NCBI RefSeq assembly: GCF_029893105.1
Contig: NZ_JARXWG010000001.1
Span: 240,490-304,489, forward strand
Direction: 5' to 3'
DNA from: Parabacteroides sp. PF5-9
Lineage (GTDB): Bacteria; Bacteroidota; Bacteroidia; Bacteroidales; Tannerellaceae
Length of the DNA stretch: 64,000 nucleotides
In this document: positions 8,448 to 17,370 of the stretch, piece after piece
Numbering within the stretch: the stretch's first letter is position 1
Layout: each line of letters begins with the position of its first letter
The notes under the pieces: model-generated
The model's database searches: none
What the model was told of the DNA's origin: nothing
What the model saw: the letters and a program-made list of their open reading frames with translations, nothing else
Made by a program: the position numbers and the translations under genes

Positions 8448-8972
8448 ATGAGAATGACAAAAGTATTCACATTTTTACTTTTTCTACTTATGATAACCCA
8501 TGTGGCTTGTGATGGCAATAACGAGTCAGGGCAGGAAATAAAAAAGGAAGAAGAACAGGAACAAGAGCAAGAACCGGAAAAAGAACCGGAAAAAGGAGTA
8601 GATGTATCATTTGCAGAATACACTTTGGAAGGGACTTCTTGTCAATGGGTGAATTTGGACTTTGATGATCCTTGCCCCCAATACAATCTCCTTATGATCA
8701 ACAGCAGCGAAGTATTAGAAGAGTATATTGAAGGCACAGATTATCCCGCAATTGATTTTTCGAAACAGACATTGCTGTTGGCTTATGGAATTGAGTGCTA
8801 TAACTATTATCAGGACAGTGTGAGTTTACAACAGCTTTCGGAGCAAAATTATCTTATGACCGTTAATCTGCGACCGAGTATAGCGGTAGCATTTTCAGAG
8901 TGGGAAGTGGCAATTGTAATCGATAAATTAGGTGCGGAGTGCAAGGTTGAATTGGACATAACAAATAAATAA
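8448..8972 (+). CDS. Tandem lipoprotein copy 2
   Basis: A 174-residue predicted lipoprotein: hydrophobic signal peptide ending THVAC, then DGNNESGQEIKKEEEQEQ, an acidic spacer with KEPEK repeats that could serve as a Bacteroidetes surface-export signal. The ~125-residue domain reads FAEYTLEGTSCQWVNLDF, INSSEVLEEYIEGTDYPAID, FSKQTLLLAYG, and ends WEVAIVIDKLGAECKVELD. The order (residue-rich IxSxEEL, then DFSKxTLLLA) resembles the PrcB C-terminal domain found in protease-associated proteins; that is inference. It starts four bases after the ancestral stop of copy 1 (TAA-gatt-ATG), so re-initiation is likely. Confidence 0.82.
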   Translation: MRMTKVFTFLLFLLMITHVACDGNNESGQEIKKEEEQEQEQEPEKEPEKGVDVSFAEYTLEGTSCQWVNLDFDDPCPQYNLLMINSSEVLEEYIEGTDYPAIDFSKQTLLLAYGIECYNYYQDSVSLQQLSEQNYLMTVNLRPSIAVAFSEWEVAIVIDKLGAECKVELDITNK

Positions 8973-8976
8973 GATT

Positions 8977-9486
8977 ATGAGAATGACAAAAGTATTCACA
9001 TTTTTACTTTTTCTATTTATGATAACCCATGTGGCTTGTGATGGCAATAACGATTCAGGGCAGGAAATAAAAAAGGAAGAAGAACAGGAACAAGAGCATG
9101 AACCGGAAAAAGAACCGGAAAAAGGAGTAGATGTTCCATTTGCAGAGTACTCTTTGGAAGGGACTTCTTGTCAATGGGTGAATCTGGATTTTCAATACGA
9201 TTTCCTTGTGATCAACAGCGACGAAGTATTAGAAACATATATTGAAGGCACAGATTATCCCGCGATTGATTTCTCGAAACAGACATTGCTACTGGCTTAT
9301 GGTTTTGAGGGCAGTGGGAGCTACCTGGACAGTGTGAGTTTACAGCAGGTTTCGGAGCAAAATTATCTTATGACTGTTAATCTTCAAATGACTATAGCAT
9401 CGGTATTTACAGAGTGGGAAGTGGCAATTGTAATCGATAAATTAGATGTGGAGAGCAAGGTTGAACTGAATATAACACGAAAATAA
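8977..9486 (+). CDS. Tandem lipoprotein copy 3
   Basis: A 169-residue paralog of copy 2 with nearly identical signal peptide and acidic spacer (EQEHEPEKEPEKG). It differs mainly in two short blocks: NLDFQYDFLVINSDE, lacking the second cysteine seen in copy 2, and GFEGSGSYLDSVSLQQ with LQMTIASVFTEWEV. The end is LDVESKVELNITRK, the version shared with copy 5 rather than copies 1, 2 and 4. Four bases separate it from copy 2. Function unknown. Confidence 0.82.
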   Translation: MRMTKVFTFLLFLFMITHVACDGNNDSGQEIKKEEEQEQEHEPEKEPEKGVDVPFAEYSLEGTSCQWVNLDFQYDFLVINSDEVLETYIEGTDYPAIDFSKQTLLLAYGFEGSGSYLDSVSLQQVSEQNYLMTVNLQMTIASVFTEWEVAIVIDKLDVESKVELNITRK

Positions 9487-9490
9487 GATT

Positions 9491-10000
9491 ATGAGAATGA
9501 CAAAAGTATTCACATTTTTACTTTTTCTACTTATGATAACCCATGTGGCTTGTGATGGGAGCAATGATTCAGGGCAGGAAATAAAAAAGGAAGAAGAACA
9601 GGAACAAGAGCAAGAACTGGAAAAAGGAGTAGATATTCCATTTGCGGAGTACTCTTTGGAAGGGACTTCCTGTCAATGGGTGAATCTGGGTTTTGATGAG
9701 TGTGACCAAAATAATATCCTCGTGATTAGCAGCGACGAAGTATTAGAAACATATATTGAAGGCACAGATTATCCCACAATTGATTTCTCGAAACAGACAT
9801 TGCTACTGGCTTATGGACTTGAGTGCTATCGGAATACTCCGGATAGTGTGAGTTTACAACAGGTTTCGGAGGATAATTATCTTATGACTGTTAATCTACG
9901 GCCAAGGATGACGGCGGCAGATTTAGAGTGGGAAGTGGCAATTGTAATCGATAAATTAGGTGCGGAGTGCAAGGTTGAATTGAACATAACAAATAAATAA
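9491..10000 (+). CDS. Tandem lipoprotein copy 4
   Basis: A 169-residue paralog with a shorter acidic spacer (EQEQELEKG, no KEPEK duplication). Variable blocks are NLGFDECDQNNILVISSDE and GLECYRNTPDSVSLQQ with LRPRMTAADLEWEV. The end is LGAECKVELNITNK, as in copies 1 and 2. Signal peptide and first 30 residues match copies 2, 3, 5 and 6. It is joined to its neighbours by the same TAA-gatt-ATG junction. Function unknown. Confidence 0.82.
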   Translation: MRMTKVFTFLLFLLMITHVACDGSNDSGQEIKKEEEQEQEQELEKGVDIPFAEYSLEGTSCQWVNLGFDECDQNNILVISSDEVLETYIEGTDYPTIDFSKQTLLLAYGLECYRNTPDSVSLQQVSEDNYLMTVNLRPRMTAADLEWEVAIVIDKLGAECKVELNITNK

Positions 10001-10004
10001 GATT

Positions 10005-10520
10005 ATGAGAATGACAAAAGTATTCACATTTTTACTTTTTCTACTTATGATAACCCATGTGGCTTGTGATGGGAGCAACGATTCAGGGCAGGAAATAAAA
10101 AAGGAAGAAGAGCAGGAACAAGAAAAAGAACCGGAAAAAGGAGTAGATGTATCATTTGCAGAATACGCTTTGGAAGAGACTTCCTGTCAATGGGTGAATC
10201 TGCACTCCAAAGATGATCCCTGCGGCCATTACAACCTCCTTGTGATCGACTGCAACGAAGTATTAGAAGATTATATTGAAGGCACAGATTATCCCGCAAT
10301 TGATTTTTCGAAACAAACATTGCTGTTGGCTTATGGAATTGAGTGCAGTGGGAGCTATCTGGATAGTGTGAGTTTACAACAGCTTTCGGAGCAAAATTAT
10401 GTAATGACCGTTCATCTGCGAATGACTATAGCAGCGGAAATTTCAGAATGGGAAGCTGCAATCGTGGTCGATAAATTAGATGTGGAGAGCAAGGTTGAAT
10501 TGAACATAACAAATAAATAA
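10005..10520 (+). CDS. Tandem lipoprotein copy 5
   Basis: A 171-residue paralog. Its variable block NLHSKDDPCGHYNLLVIDCNE is close to that of copy 6 (HSEDDPGGHYNLL), while its second block GIECSGSYLDSVSLQQ and end LDVESKVELNITNK match copy 3, a mosaic pattern. The acidic spacer is EQEQEKEPEKG. It uses the same signal peptide and four-base junction. Function unknown. Confidence 0.82.
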   Translation: MRMTKVFTFLLFLLMITHVACDGSNDSGQEIKKEEEQEQEKEPEKGVDVSFAEYALEETSCQWVNLHSKDDPCGHYNLLVIDCNEVLEDYIEGTDYPAIDFSKQTLLLAYGIECSGSYLDSVSLQQLSEQNYVMTVHLRMTIAAEISEWEAAIVVDKLDVESKVELNITNK

Positions 10521-10524
10521 GATT

Positions 10525-11058
10525 ATGAGAATGACAAAAGTATTCACGTTTTTACTTTTTCTGCTTATGATAACCCATGTAGCTTGTGATGGCAATAACG
10601 AGTCAGGGCAGGAAATAAAAAAGGAAGAAGAACAGGAACAAGAGCAAGAACCGGAAAAAGAACCGGAAAAAGGAGTAGATGTATCATTTGCAGAATACAC
10701 TTTGGAAGGGACTTCTTGTCAATGGGTGAATCTGCACTCCGAAGATGATCCCGGCGGCCATTACAACCTCCTTGTGATCAACAGCGACGAAGAATTGCAG
10801 AAATATATCATCGGTACGGATTATCCTCCCGTTGACTTCTCCAAGCACACATTGCTGTTGGCAAGTAGCAGGACAAACTATGGCATTGCAGAAATTGTCA
10901 ATAGCTTGCAAGAACTTTCAGTAAGCAAATATAAATGGGCTATTGAAATAAACTTGAGTGACGCAACTATGATCGAAAATTGGGTGAGAGCCATTCTTGT
11001 CGATAAACTAAGCAAGGAAAGTGAAGTACAACTATATATAAACACAATTAGAAACTGA
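10525..11058 (+). CDS. Tandem lipoprotein copy 6, divergent C-terminus
   Basis: A 177-residue last member of the array. Its first ~210 bases are almost identical to copy 2, but from about residue 95 it diverges: KYIIGTDYPPVDFSKHTLLLASS, then NSLQELSVSKYKWAIEINLSD and ending NWVRAILVDKLSKESEVQLYINT. The fold pattern is kept. This gene therefore marks the ancestral right end of the array, with a homogenised 5' half. Its stop overlaps the in-frame remains of a subtilase gene immediately downstream. Confidence 0.82.
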   Translation: MRMTKVFTFLLFLLMITHVACDGNNESGQEIKKEEEQEQEQEPEKEPEKGVDVSFAEYTLEGTSCQWVNLHSEDDPGGHYNLLVINSDEELQKYIIGTDYPPVDFSKHTLLLASSRTNYGIAEIVNSLQELSVSKYKWAIEINLSDATMIENWVRAILVDKLSKESEVQLYINTIRN

Positions 11059-11236
11059 CAGTCATGAAAACAATCATATCGGATATACATTTAATACAAA
11101 TAAAACGAATGGGCCTTGGAATAATCAGGTAGGTTATGGTCTGCTCAATGCTTATGCTGCTGTTACATCCGCCAAATCAACACTTTCTTCTTCCGGTAAT
11201 GTCTCTATAGGTGGACAAACTATTTACAACTTATAA
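11051..11236 (+). pseudogene. Remnant of the C-terminus of an S8 (subtilisin-like) peptidase
   Basis: Reading from about 11051 to the TAA at 11234-11236 gives HENNHIGYTFNTNK, then GPWNNQVGYGLLNAYAAV and SAKSTLSSSGNV, ending in GGQTIYNL. The segment WNNQVGYGLLNAYAAV is the typical end of the Bacteroidetes subtilase catalytic domain (W-N-x-x-V-G-Y-G-L-x-N-A-x-x-A-V). No catalytic D/H/S part exists upstream; the six lipoprotein genes stand in its place. It has no start codon of its own and is therefore a gene remnant. The fragment suggests the lipoproteins once lay next to, or inside, a protease locus. Confidence 0.78.
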
Positions 11237-11466
11237 CTTATTTAAAGATAAGCTATATTTCTTGGACACCTTCTTCTGGTATCTGTCAGACTCGAAGAAT
11301 GAGAAAGGAACTATATACCCCATGAAAGCTATAAAAACATTTTGATACCATCGATCCTCTCTTAACTATCGACAAAACCTCCAAAACAATCGACGAATCA
11401 GAATTCTCTATTTGATCGACCATCTTTTCAACTTCGTCTATTTCTTTCTTCCTTATATAGATATTG
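11237..11466. other. Intergenic stretch without recognisable gene
   Basis: About 230 AT-rich bases between the subtilase remnant and the exporter promoter. Several loosely repeated ATCGAC words (about 11363-11420) recall the palindromic array at 7256 but form no clear inverted repeat. A minus-strand ORF of 78 codons (11286-11522) has no family features and is not called. Confidence 0.4.
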
Positions 11467-11498
11467 TTTGTCTTGACTTTGAGTTCCGGATAGTTTTG
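11467..11498 (+). promoter_or_regulatory. Promoter of the first tripartite exporter operon
   Basis: TTTG (11467-11470) and TAGTTTTG (11491-11498) are exactly 20 bases apart, a textbook Bacteroidetes housekeeping promoter, 27 bases before the tolC-type ATG at 11526. Confidence 0.8.
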
Positions 11499-11525
11499 CA
11501 TCCATAAATCGAAGTAAAACAAAAC

Positions 11526-12848
11526 ATGATGAAACAGTACACAGGAATACTACTATTCTTATTGCTTTTTTCCTTAGGAGTAAAGGCTCAGGAGAAACCG
11601 GCGACATGGACGTTGTATGATTGCCTTGAATATGCGTTGGAAAATAATATTCAGGTGAAAAAAAGTAAGGTGAATCTTCTTTCAGGAAAAGAGGATACGG
11701 AACAGGCGAAAGCCCAGATGTTCCCTTCTCTCTCTGGTTCTATCACACAGGGATATGTCAATTATCCTTCCAGTGATGCCATGGATAATCATAGTTACAG
11801 TGGGAATTACAGTGTGAATGCGAACTGGACACTTATTGACGGTGGGCGCAGATCGAATACGATCAAGCAGCAGAAGATCCAGAACGAAGTGGATGCGTTG
11901 AACATCGAACAGAGCGAAAATGATATCCGGATATCATTGGTACAGACCTATATGCAGGTGATGTATAGTATGGAAGCTGTTCGGATCAGTGAAAACACGG
12001 TGGAAGTATCCAAAGCCCAGCGTGATCGTGCCGAAGAGTTGTTTAAGGCCGGTTCCATCTCCCGGGTCGATCTGGCTCAGATGGAGAGCCAGTATAGTAC
12101 CGACAAGTACCAACTGGTGACGGCACAGACCAATCTGGAGAACTATAAATTGCAGCTGAAGCAGTTGCTCGAACTGGATATTATGGAAGAGATGATTCTG
12201 GTCATGCCGGAGTTGACAACGGATGATATCATGAGTCCGCTTCCGGATAAAGCAGTTATTTATGCCACTTCGCTTGGTGTTATGCCGGAGGTTAAGAGCA
12301 GTTCGTTGAATATTGATAAATCCGACCTGGCAATACGGAAAGCCAAAGCGGGTTATTATCCAACGTTGTCGATGAATGCGGGCATTGGAACCGGTCATCT
12401 TTCAGGTACCAACTATTCGTTCGGCAGTCAGATATGGAATCGATTCAATGAAAGTGTAGGTCTGACCGTCAGTATTCCGATCTACAGTAACCGTGATAAT
12501 AAGACGGCTGTCAATAAGGCCAAATTGGCGTATACCAATAGCCAGCTTGATCTGTTGAATACCGAAAAAAGTCTGTTACGAACGGTGGAAGGGTATTATT
12601 TGGATGCCACTTCAGCCCAGAATAAATATGTTTCCGCCAATGAACGATTAAAATATATTGAAGAGAGTTTCCAGCTGACAGAAGAACAATTCTTCCTGGG
12701 GATGAAGAATACGCTTGAGATGTTGACAGAGAAGAATAATTTGCTCAATGCACAGCAGGAACTCCTTCAATCGAAATATATGGCAGTTATGAGTATTCAG
12801 TTATTGAATATTTATCAGAATAAACCCATTAGTGTGAGTTATTTTTAG
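11526..12848 (+). CDS. TolC family outer-membrane channel protein
   Basis: A 440-residue outer-membrane efflux protein with signal peptide ending in GVKAQ. The opening TWTLYDCLEYALENNIQVKKSKVNLLSG is the usual first repeat of the Bacteroidetes OEP family. Two long helical repeats follow (around 140-230 and 340-430), with GSISRVDLAQMESQYSTD and MKNTLEMLTEKNNLLNAQQEL at matching positions. It should form a trimeric channel across the outer membrane and periplasm, docked by the adaptor encoded next. First gene of an operon reaching the ABC permease at 16169. The exported substrate is not evident. Confidence 0.9.
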   Translation: MMKQYTGILLFLLLFSLGVKAQEKPATWTLYDCLEYALENNIQVKKSKVNLLSGKEDTEQAKAQMFPSLSGSITQGYVNYPSSDAMDNHSYSGNYSVNANWTLIDGGRRSNTIKQQKIQNEVDALNIEQSENDIRISLVQTYMQVMYSMEAVRISENTVEVSKAQRDRAEELFKAGSISRVDLAQMESQYSTDKYQLVTAQTNLENYKLQLKQLLELDIMEEMILVMPELTTDDIMSPLPDKAVIYATSLGVMPEVKSSSLNIDKSDLAIRKAKAGYYPTLSMNAGIGTGHLSGTNYSFGSQIWNRFNESVGLTVSIPIYSNRDNKTAVNKAKLAYTNSQLDLLNTEKSLLRTVEGYYLDATSAQNKYVSANERLKYIEESFQLTEEQFFLGMKNTLEMLTEKNNLLNAQQELLQSKYMAVMSIQLLNIYQNKPISVSYF

Positions 12849-12945
12849 GTATTAGTTTTTCTATTGGTTTTATACCGGGTAAGGGGGTGTTGTGTCCCCT
12901 CCGGTTAAAACCTTCATTCAACAAACAACAAAAAAAATCAATCAT

Positions 12946-14160
12946 ATGAAAAAGAAAAAACTTATTATCAGTGGAATTATAGTCGTGGTCTTGTTGGCCA
13001 TAAGTGTTCCGTTCTTGACAGGAAATTCAGCGGCTAAATCGATGAAATTGGATCTCGGACAAGCCTCGCGCAGTACAATAGCCAATTCGGTGACAGCTAC
13101 AGGGACAGTTGAACCGGTGGTCAAAGTAGAGGTTGGTACACAGGTGTCGGGAATTATCGACCGGATTTATGTGGATTACAACAGTGTGGTTACAAAGGGC
13201 CAATTAATTGCTGAAATGGATAAAATCAACCTGCAGGCGGAGTTGGTCTCCAAAGAGGCTGAACTGGCCAGCAGTAAGACCGAATATGAATATCAGGAGA
13301 AAAATTACGCACGTAGTAAAGCGTTGTATGAAAAACAGTTGATTAGTGACACGGAGTATGAAACAGCAACATATAACTACGAGAAAGCAAAGAGTAGTTA
13401 CGACCGGTTGCGTTCGGACATGGTTCGCGTGCGTCGTAACCTGGAATATGCTACGATTACCAGTCCGATTGACGGGGTCGTGATCAACCGTGCAGTGGAA
13501 GAGGGACAAACTGTGGCAGCTGGTTTCAGTACACCTACACTGTTTACAATTGCCAACGACCTGACTCAGATGCGGGTAATCGCTGATGTGGATGAGGCGG
13601 ATATAGGTCAGGTGGCAGATGGGCAACGGGTTACGTTCTCTGTTGATGCTTATCCCGACGATGTGTTTGAAGGAAATGTGACACAGATTCGCCTGGAAGC
13701 GACGGTTACCTCAAATGTGGTCACTTACGAAGTGGTGATCAGTGCCTATAACCCGGAATTGAAACTGAAACCGGGATTGACAGCCAATGTGGTTATTTAT
13801 ACTGATGAACGTCCGAATGTACTGACGATACCCAGTAAGGCATTGCGTTTCATTCCGGATGAAAAAGCGCTTGAATCACTGAATCTGACGGTTGAAAATG
13901 TAGGCAAAGAGGCTCCTGTGGGAAAGAAAATCGTATGGCAGCGCGTCGGACAGACTGTTCAGCCCAAGGTGATCACAACCGGTACGTCTACATTAAACAT
14001 GGTTGAAGTATTAGACGGCTTGAAGGACGGCGAAGAGGTGATTGTTGACCTGGCTTCTGTCGGCCCGGTAGCAGGTCCTCCATCAGGCGGTTTATTCAGT
14101 CCAGGCCCTCCGGGAGGCAACAGAAATAACAATAGGGGCGGAGAAGAGTCTGCCAATTGA
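12946..14160 (+). CDS. MacA/HlyD-type periplasmic adaptor
   Basis: A 404-residue membrane-fusion protein linking the MacB-type pump to TolC. One N-terminal membrane anchor (LIISGIIVVVLLAISVPFL) is followed by the split lipoyl halves (TGTVEPVVKVEVGTQVSGII ... ATITSPIDGVVINRAVEEGQTV), an alpha-helical hairpin (about 90-150), a beta-barrel and a membrane-proximal domain. The C-terminus is rich in G, P and N. An upstream in-frame ATG at 12892 would add a non-hydrophobic leader before the anchor, so the ATG at 12946 (MKKKKLIISG) is preferred. Confidence 0.9.
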   Translation: MKKKKLIISGIIVVVLLAISVPFLTGNSAAKSMKLDLGQASRSTIANSVTATGTVEPVVKVEVGTQVSGIIDRIYVDYNSVVTKGQLIAEMDKINLQAELVSKEAELASSKTEYEYQEKNYARSKALYEKQLISDTEYETATYNYEKAKSSYDRLRSDMVRVRRNLEYATITSPIDGVVINRAVEEGQTVAAGFSTPTLFTIANDLTQMRVIADVDEADIGQVADGQRVTFSVDAYPDDVFEGNVTQIRLEATVTSNVVTYEVVISAYNPELKLKPGLTANVVIYTDERPNVLTIPSKALRFIPDEKALESLNLTVENVGKEAPVGKKIVWQRVGQTVQPKVITTGTSTLNMVEVLDGLKDGEEVIVDLASVGPVAGPPSGGLFSPGPPGGNRNNNRGGEESAN

Positions 14161-14179
14161 GAAAAAAGGGATAATAATC

Positions 14180-14941
14180 ATGAAACAAACAAAAGAGATG
14201 AAAGAGATCATACGTTTGGAGAATATCGGTCGTGATTTCCATGTGGGAGATGAGACGGTGCATGCCTTGCGGGATGTTTCATTCACCATACAAGAAGGGG
14301 AATTTGTGACGATTATGGGGACATCCGGTTCCGGTAAAAGTACACTGCTTAATACATTGGGTTGTTTGGATACGCCAACACGAGGTGAATATTATCTGGA
14401 TAACGTGGCAGTCCGTTCGATGGGAAAAAACGACAGAGCGACGTTGCGCAACCGGAAGATTGGGTTTGTTTTTCAGAGTTACAACTTGTTGCCCAAAACC
14501 ACTGCCGTAGAAAATGTAGAATTACCGTTGATGTATAACTCTGCCTATAGTGCGTCGCAACGCCGGAAAAAGTCGATCGAATCGTTGATGGCAGTCGGAT
14601 TGGGAGAACGTTTGAATCATAAAAGTAATCAGATGTCGGGCGGACAGATGCAGCGTGTGGCGATTGCCCGCGCTTTAGTGAACGATCCGGCGGTGATCTT
14701 GGCCGATGAGGCTACAGGAAACCTGGATACACGTACCAGTTATGAAATATTGGTTCTTTTTCAACGTCTGCATGCCGAAGGGCGAACGATTATTTTCGTG
14801 ACACATAATCCGGAAATTGCGCAGTACTGCAGCCGGAATATCCAGTTGAGGGATGGGAGAGTGGTCAGTGATACGGTAAATACAAATATTCTATCTGCGG
14901 CTGAGATATTAGCTCAGTTGCCGAAAGAAGAACAAAATTGA
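14180..14941 (+). CDS. MacB-type ABC transporter ATPase
   Basis: A 253-residue ABC ATPase of the LolD/MacB class. Walker A is GTSGSGKST, the Q-loop lies in [19 protein letters not shown], the signature is [15 protein letters not shown], Walker B is VILADEAT (where most relatives have EPT), and the switch histidine is in IFVTHNPE. An alternative in-frame start lies six codons on ([10 protein letters not shown]). It lies 19 bases after the adaptor and 7 bases before the permease, so the three make one complex with it. Confidence 0.92.
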   Translation: MKQTKEMKEIIRLENIGRDFHVGDETVHALRDVSFTIQEGEFVTIMGTSGSGKSTLLNTLGCLDTPTRGEYYLDNVAVRSMGKNDRATLRNRKIGFVFQSYNLLPKTTAVENVELPLMYNSAYSASQRRKKSIESLMAVGLGERLNHKSNQMSGGQMQRVAIARALVNDPAVILADEATGNLDTRTSYEILVLFQRLHAEGRTIIFVTHNPEIAQYCSRNIQLRDGRVVSDTVNTNILSAAEILAQLPKEEQN

Positions 14942-14948
14942 ACAGATT

Positions 14949-16169
14949 ATGAACGTAGCAAATCTATTAAAAATAGCACTCAGGGCGTTAGTCAACAATA
15001 AGATGCGTGGTTTCCTGACCATGTTGGGGATCATTATTGGTGTCGCTTCGGTGATTACCATGTTGGCGATCGGGCAAGGCTCGAAAAGCAGTATCCAGGC
15101 GCAGATTGCCGAGATGGGTTCTAATCTGATTATGATTCAACCCGGAGCAGATATGCGTGGTGGTGTGCGGCAGAGTGCGGCATCGATGGAAACGCTGAAA
15201 TTGACCGATTTCAACGATTTGATCAACGAAACACGTTATCTGGCAGCAATCTCACCGACAGTAAACAGTAGTGGACAGGTGATTTACGGAGCCAATAATA
15301 AGCAGTCGACCATATATGGAGTGAATCAGGACTATCTGGAAATACAACGCCATACGGTCGATGACGGGAATATGTTCAGTCAGCAGGAGATTGCGGTCGC
15401 AGCCAAAGTGTGTGTGATCGGTAAAACAGTGGTGGATGAGTTATTCACTAAAGGAGAAAATCCGGTAGGGAAAGTCATTCGTTTTAATAAAATTCCGTTT
15501 ACAATTATCGGAGTTCTGAAAAGTAAAGGGTATAACAGTATGGGAATGGACCAGGACGATGTGATCCTGGCGCCATATACCACGATCCAAAAGCGGGTGT
15601 TAGCTATTACTCATCTGCATGGAATCAATGCTTCGGCTATCAAAGAAGAGTATACCGATCAGGCGATCTCCGAGATCTCCGAGATTTTACGGCGTAATCA
15701 TAAGTTGAAAATGACAGACGATGATGATTTTCAGATCATGTCGATGGAGGAGATCAGCAATACGATGTCGTCGGTCATGAATATGTTGACATTATTGTTA
15801 GGATCGGTTGCTGGCATCTCTTTAATTGTCGGTGGAATCGGTATTATGAATATTATGTATGTCTCGGTCACCGAGCGGACACGTGAAATCGGCCTTCGAA
15901 TGAGTATCGGGGCTAAAGGGCGGGATATTCTGTCACAATTCCTGATCGAATCGATCCTGATCAGTATTACAGGCGGATTAATCGGAGTATTTTTGGGATT
16001 AACCCTCTCGCTTCTGATCAGTTTTGTCCTTAATTTCCCGGCAACCATACAGCTTTGGAGTGTATTTCTCTCCTTTGGAGTCTGTACGTTTACGGGTGTG
16101 TTCTTCGGATGGTATCCGGCTAAAAAGGCGGCACAATTAGATCCGATCGAAGCGATTCGTTATGAATAA
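14949..16169 (+). CDS. MacB/FtsX-type ABC permease
   Basis: A 406-residue permease with the MacB topology: one N-terminal membrane helix (MRGFLTMLGIIIGVASVITML), a large periplasmic domain (about 45-275), and three C-terminal helices with the FtsX signature IVGGIGIMNIMYVSVTERTREIG. It works by mechanotransmission: ATP hydrolysis in the cytoplasm moves periplasmic cargo into TolC. Typical cargoes of the family are macrolides, peptides and lipoproteins; none is indicated here. Last gene before a hairpin and the two-component pair. Confidence 0.92.
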   Translation: MNVANLLKIALRALVNNKMRGFLTMLGIIIGVASVITMLAIGQGSKSSIQAQIAEMGSNLIMIQPGADMRGGVRQSAASMETLKLTDFNDLINETRYLAAISPTVNSSGQVIYGANNKQSTIYGVNQDYLEIQRHTVDDGNMFSQQEIAVAAKVCVIGKTVVDELFTKGENPVGKVIRFNKIPFTIIGVLKSKGYNSMGMDQDDVILAPYTTIQKRVLAITHLHGINASAIKEEYTDQAISEISEILRRNHKLKMTDDDDFQIMSMEEISNTMSSVMNMLTLLLGSVAGISLIVGGIGIMNIMYVSVTERTREIGLRMSIGAKGRDILSQFLIESILISITGGLIGVFLGLTLSLLISFVLNFPATIQLWSVFLSFGVCTFTGVFFGWYPAKKAAQLDPIEAIRYE

Positions 16170-16186
16170 ATAGGTAAAATCATCAT

Positions 16187-16213
16187 GTAGAGTAAAAGAC
16201 CTTTTTACTCTAC
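16187..16213 (+). terminator. Hairpin between exporter genes and sensor kinase
   Basis: GTAGAGTAAAAG (16187-16198) and CTTTTTACTCTAC (16201-16213) can form a stem of about 12 pairs with a very small loop. No T-run follows, so it may act as an attenuator or an mRNA 3' end rather than a strong terminator. Confidence 0.5.
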
Positions 16214-16251
16214 ATGAATGGTTATTATACTGTCAATTGATCTAAAGTAAT

Positions 16252-16259
16252 TATATTTG
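16252..16259 (+). promoter_or_regulatory. -7 box directly before the sensor kinase start
   Basis: TATATTTG fits TAnnTTTG and ends four bases before the ATG at 16264. A transcript from here would be leaderless or nearly so. It would allow the regulators to be expressed separately from the exporter. Confidence 0.45.
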
Positions 16260-16263
16260 TGTA

Positions 16264-17370
16264 ATGGAAAACGAAAAAACGATTATGCCTGTTATTGAAA
16301 CCACACCGAAATGGCTCCGTTGGCTGATACATATTGTTCCCTGGGGCATAATAATGTGTTTGCCGGTACTTTTTTTCTCCGGGATAGAGGAGATGGATCT
16401 GACGGGTGAGCGTTATGCCAAATTTATGGTTTCTCTCATCTCTTTTATGTTGGTATTTTATATCAACTATTTTTATTTGATTAACCGCTATTTGTTTAAA
16501 AAGCAGACCGTCAGGTATCTGTTGATGAATTTGTTGTTTATTCTCTTGCTGCAAGGGGGAGAGCATTTCTTTGATCATTATGTCTTTCATGCGTCAGAGT
16601 TAGAACGCCCTGAAGGTCCTGCGGGGCCATTTGGTTTTGAACCCAACTGGTTGCAGATCATGGCAGCCTATCTGGTGGTCACGGCGATGTATCTGTTGGT
16701 TGCAGCCGTAAGTGTCGCATTTAAAATGACCAGTAGCTGGTATATCGCTGAGGCCAAACGCAAAGAGTTGGAAAGAAGTCAGAGTGAAGCTGAACTACAA
16801 AACCTGAAAAGCCAGTTGAATCCGCACTTTTTGTTTAATACCTTGAATAATATTTATAGCTTGATTGCTATAAGTCCCGATCGGGCACAGGAGGCCGTAC
16901 ACGATTTAAGCCGTTTATTGCGCTATGTGATGTATGAGAGCAGCCAACAGTTTATTCCCCTGGAGAAAGATCTGGATTTTGTGCGTAATTATGTGGAGTT
17001 GATGCGTATTCGCCTTCCGGGACATGTCGAATTAAGAATGGAAATTGGAGAGATAAAAGCTGGAACACTGGTGGCTCCACTTCTTTTTATCTCGTTGATA
17101 GAGAACGCATTTAAACATGGGGTGAGCAACAATAAACCCTCTTTTATCCATATCGACATCCATCAGGAAGGGAACCAGGTCGTTTGCCTGATTGAGAACA
17201 GTGATTTCCATAAAAAGACCGAACAGGATAAAAGCGGATCGGGAATTGGGCTGGTCAATCTGGATAAGCGGTTGAAACTCCTTTATCCGGAAAATCATAT
17301 TTTTGAATGTCAATCTGATGGGGCTACCTATCGTTCTTATTTGTCTATCACAGTAAAAGATTCGTTATGA
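16264..17370 (+). CDS. LytS/YehU-type sensor histidine kinase
   Basis: A 368-residue membrane kinase. Four hydrophobic segments fill residues 15-155. A short coiled coil (AEAKRKELERSQSEAELQNL) leads into the His_kinase domain with the phosphoacceptor motif QLNPHFLFNTLNNIYSL. The HATPase part carries LISLIENAFKHGVSNN and GSGIGLVNLDKRLKLLY (N and G boxes). It overlaps the response regulator gene by four bases (ATGA), so the two form a coupled pair. Its place behind the exporter suggests control of that operon, perhaps in answer to membrane-active compounds; this is inferred from context. Confidence 0.92.
   Translation: MENEKTIMPVIETTPKWLRWLIHIVPWGIIMCLPVLFFSGIEEMDLTGERYAKFMVSLISFMLVFYINYFYLINRYLFKKQTVRYLLMNLLFILLLQGGEHFFDHYVFHASELERPEGPAGPFGFEPNWLQIMAAYLVVTAMYLLVAAVSVAFKMTSSWYIAEAKRKELERSQSEAELQNLKSQLNPHFLFNTLNNIYSLIAISPDRAQEAVHDLSRLLRYVMYESSQQFIPLEKDLDFVRNYVELMRIRLPGHVELRMEIGEIKAGTLVAPLLFISLIENAFKHGVSNNKPSFIHIDIHQEGNQVVCLIENSDFHKKTEQDKSGSGIGLVNLDKRLKLLYPENHIFECQSDGATYRSYLSITVKDSL

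Noticed and set aside
8399..8623. Minus-strand frames of 74 codons repeated at the lipoprotein junctions (also at 10476-10700)
   Set aside because: They are antisense to the signal peptides and acidic spacers (hence the serine/cysteine-rich runs) and recur only because the sense genes are duplicated.
11286..11522. A 78-codon minus-strand frame before the first exporter
   Set aside because: No family features, and it covers the strong plus-strand promoter at 11467-11498.
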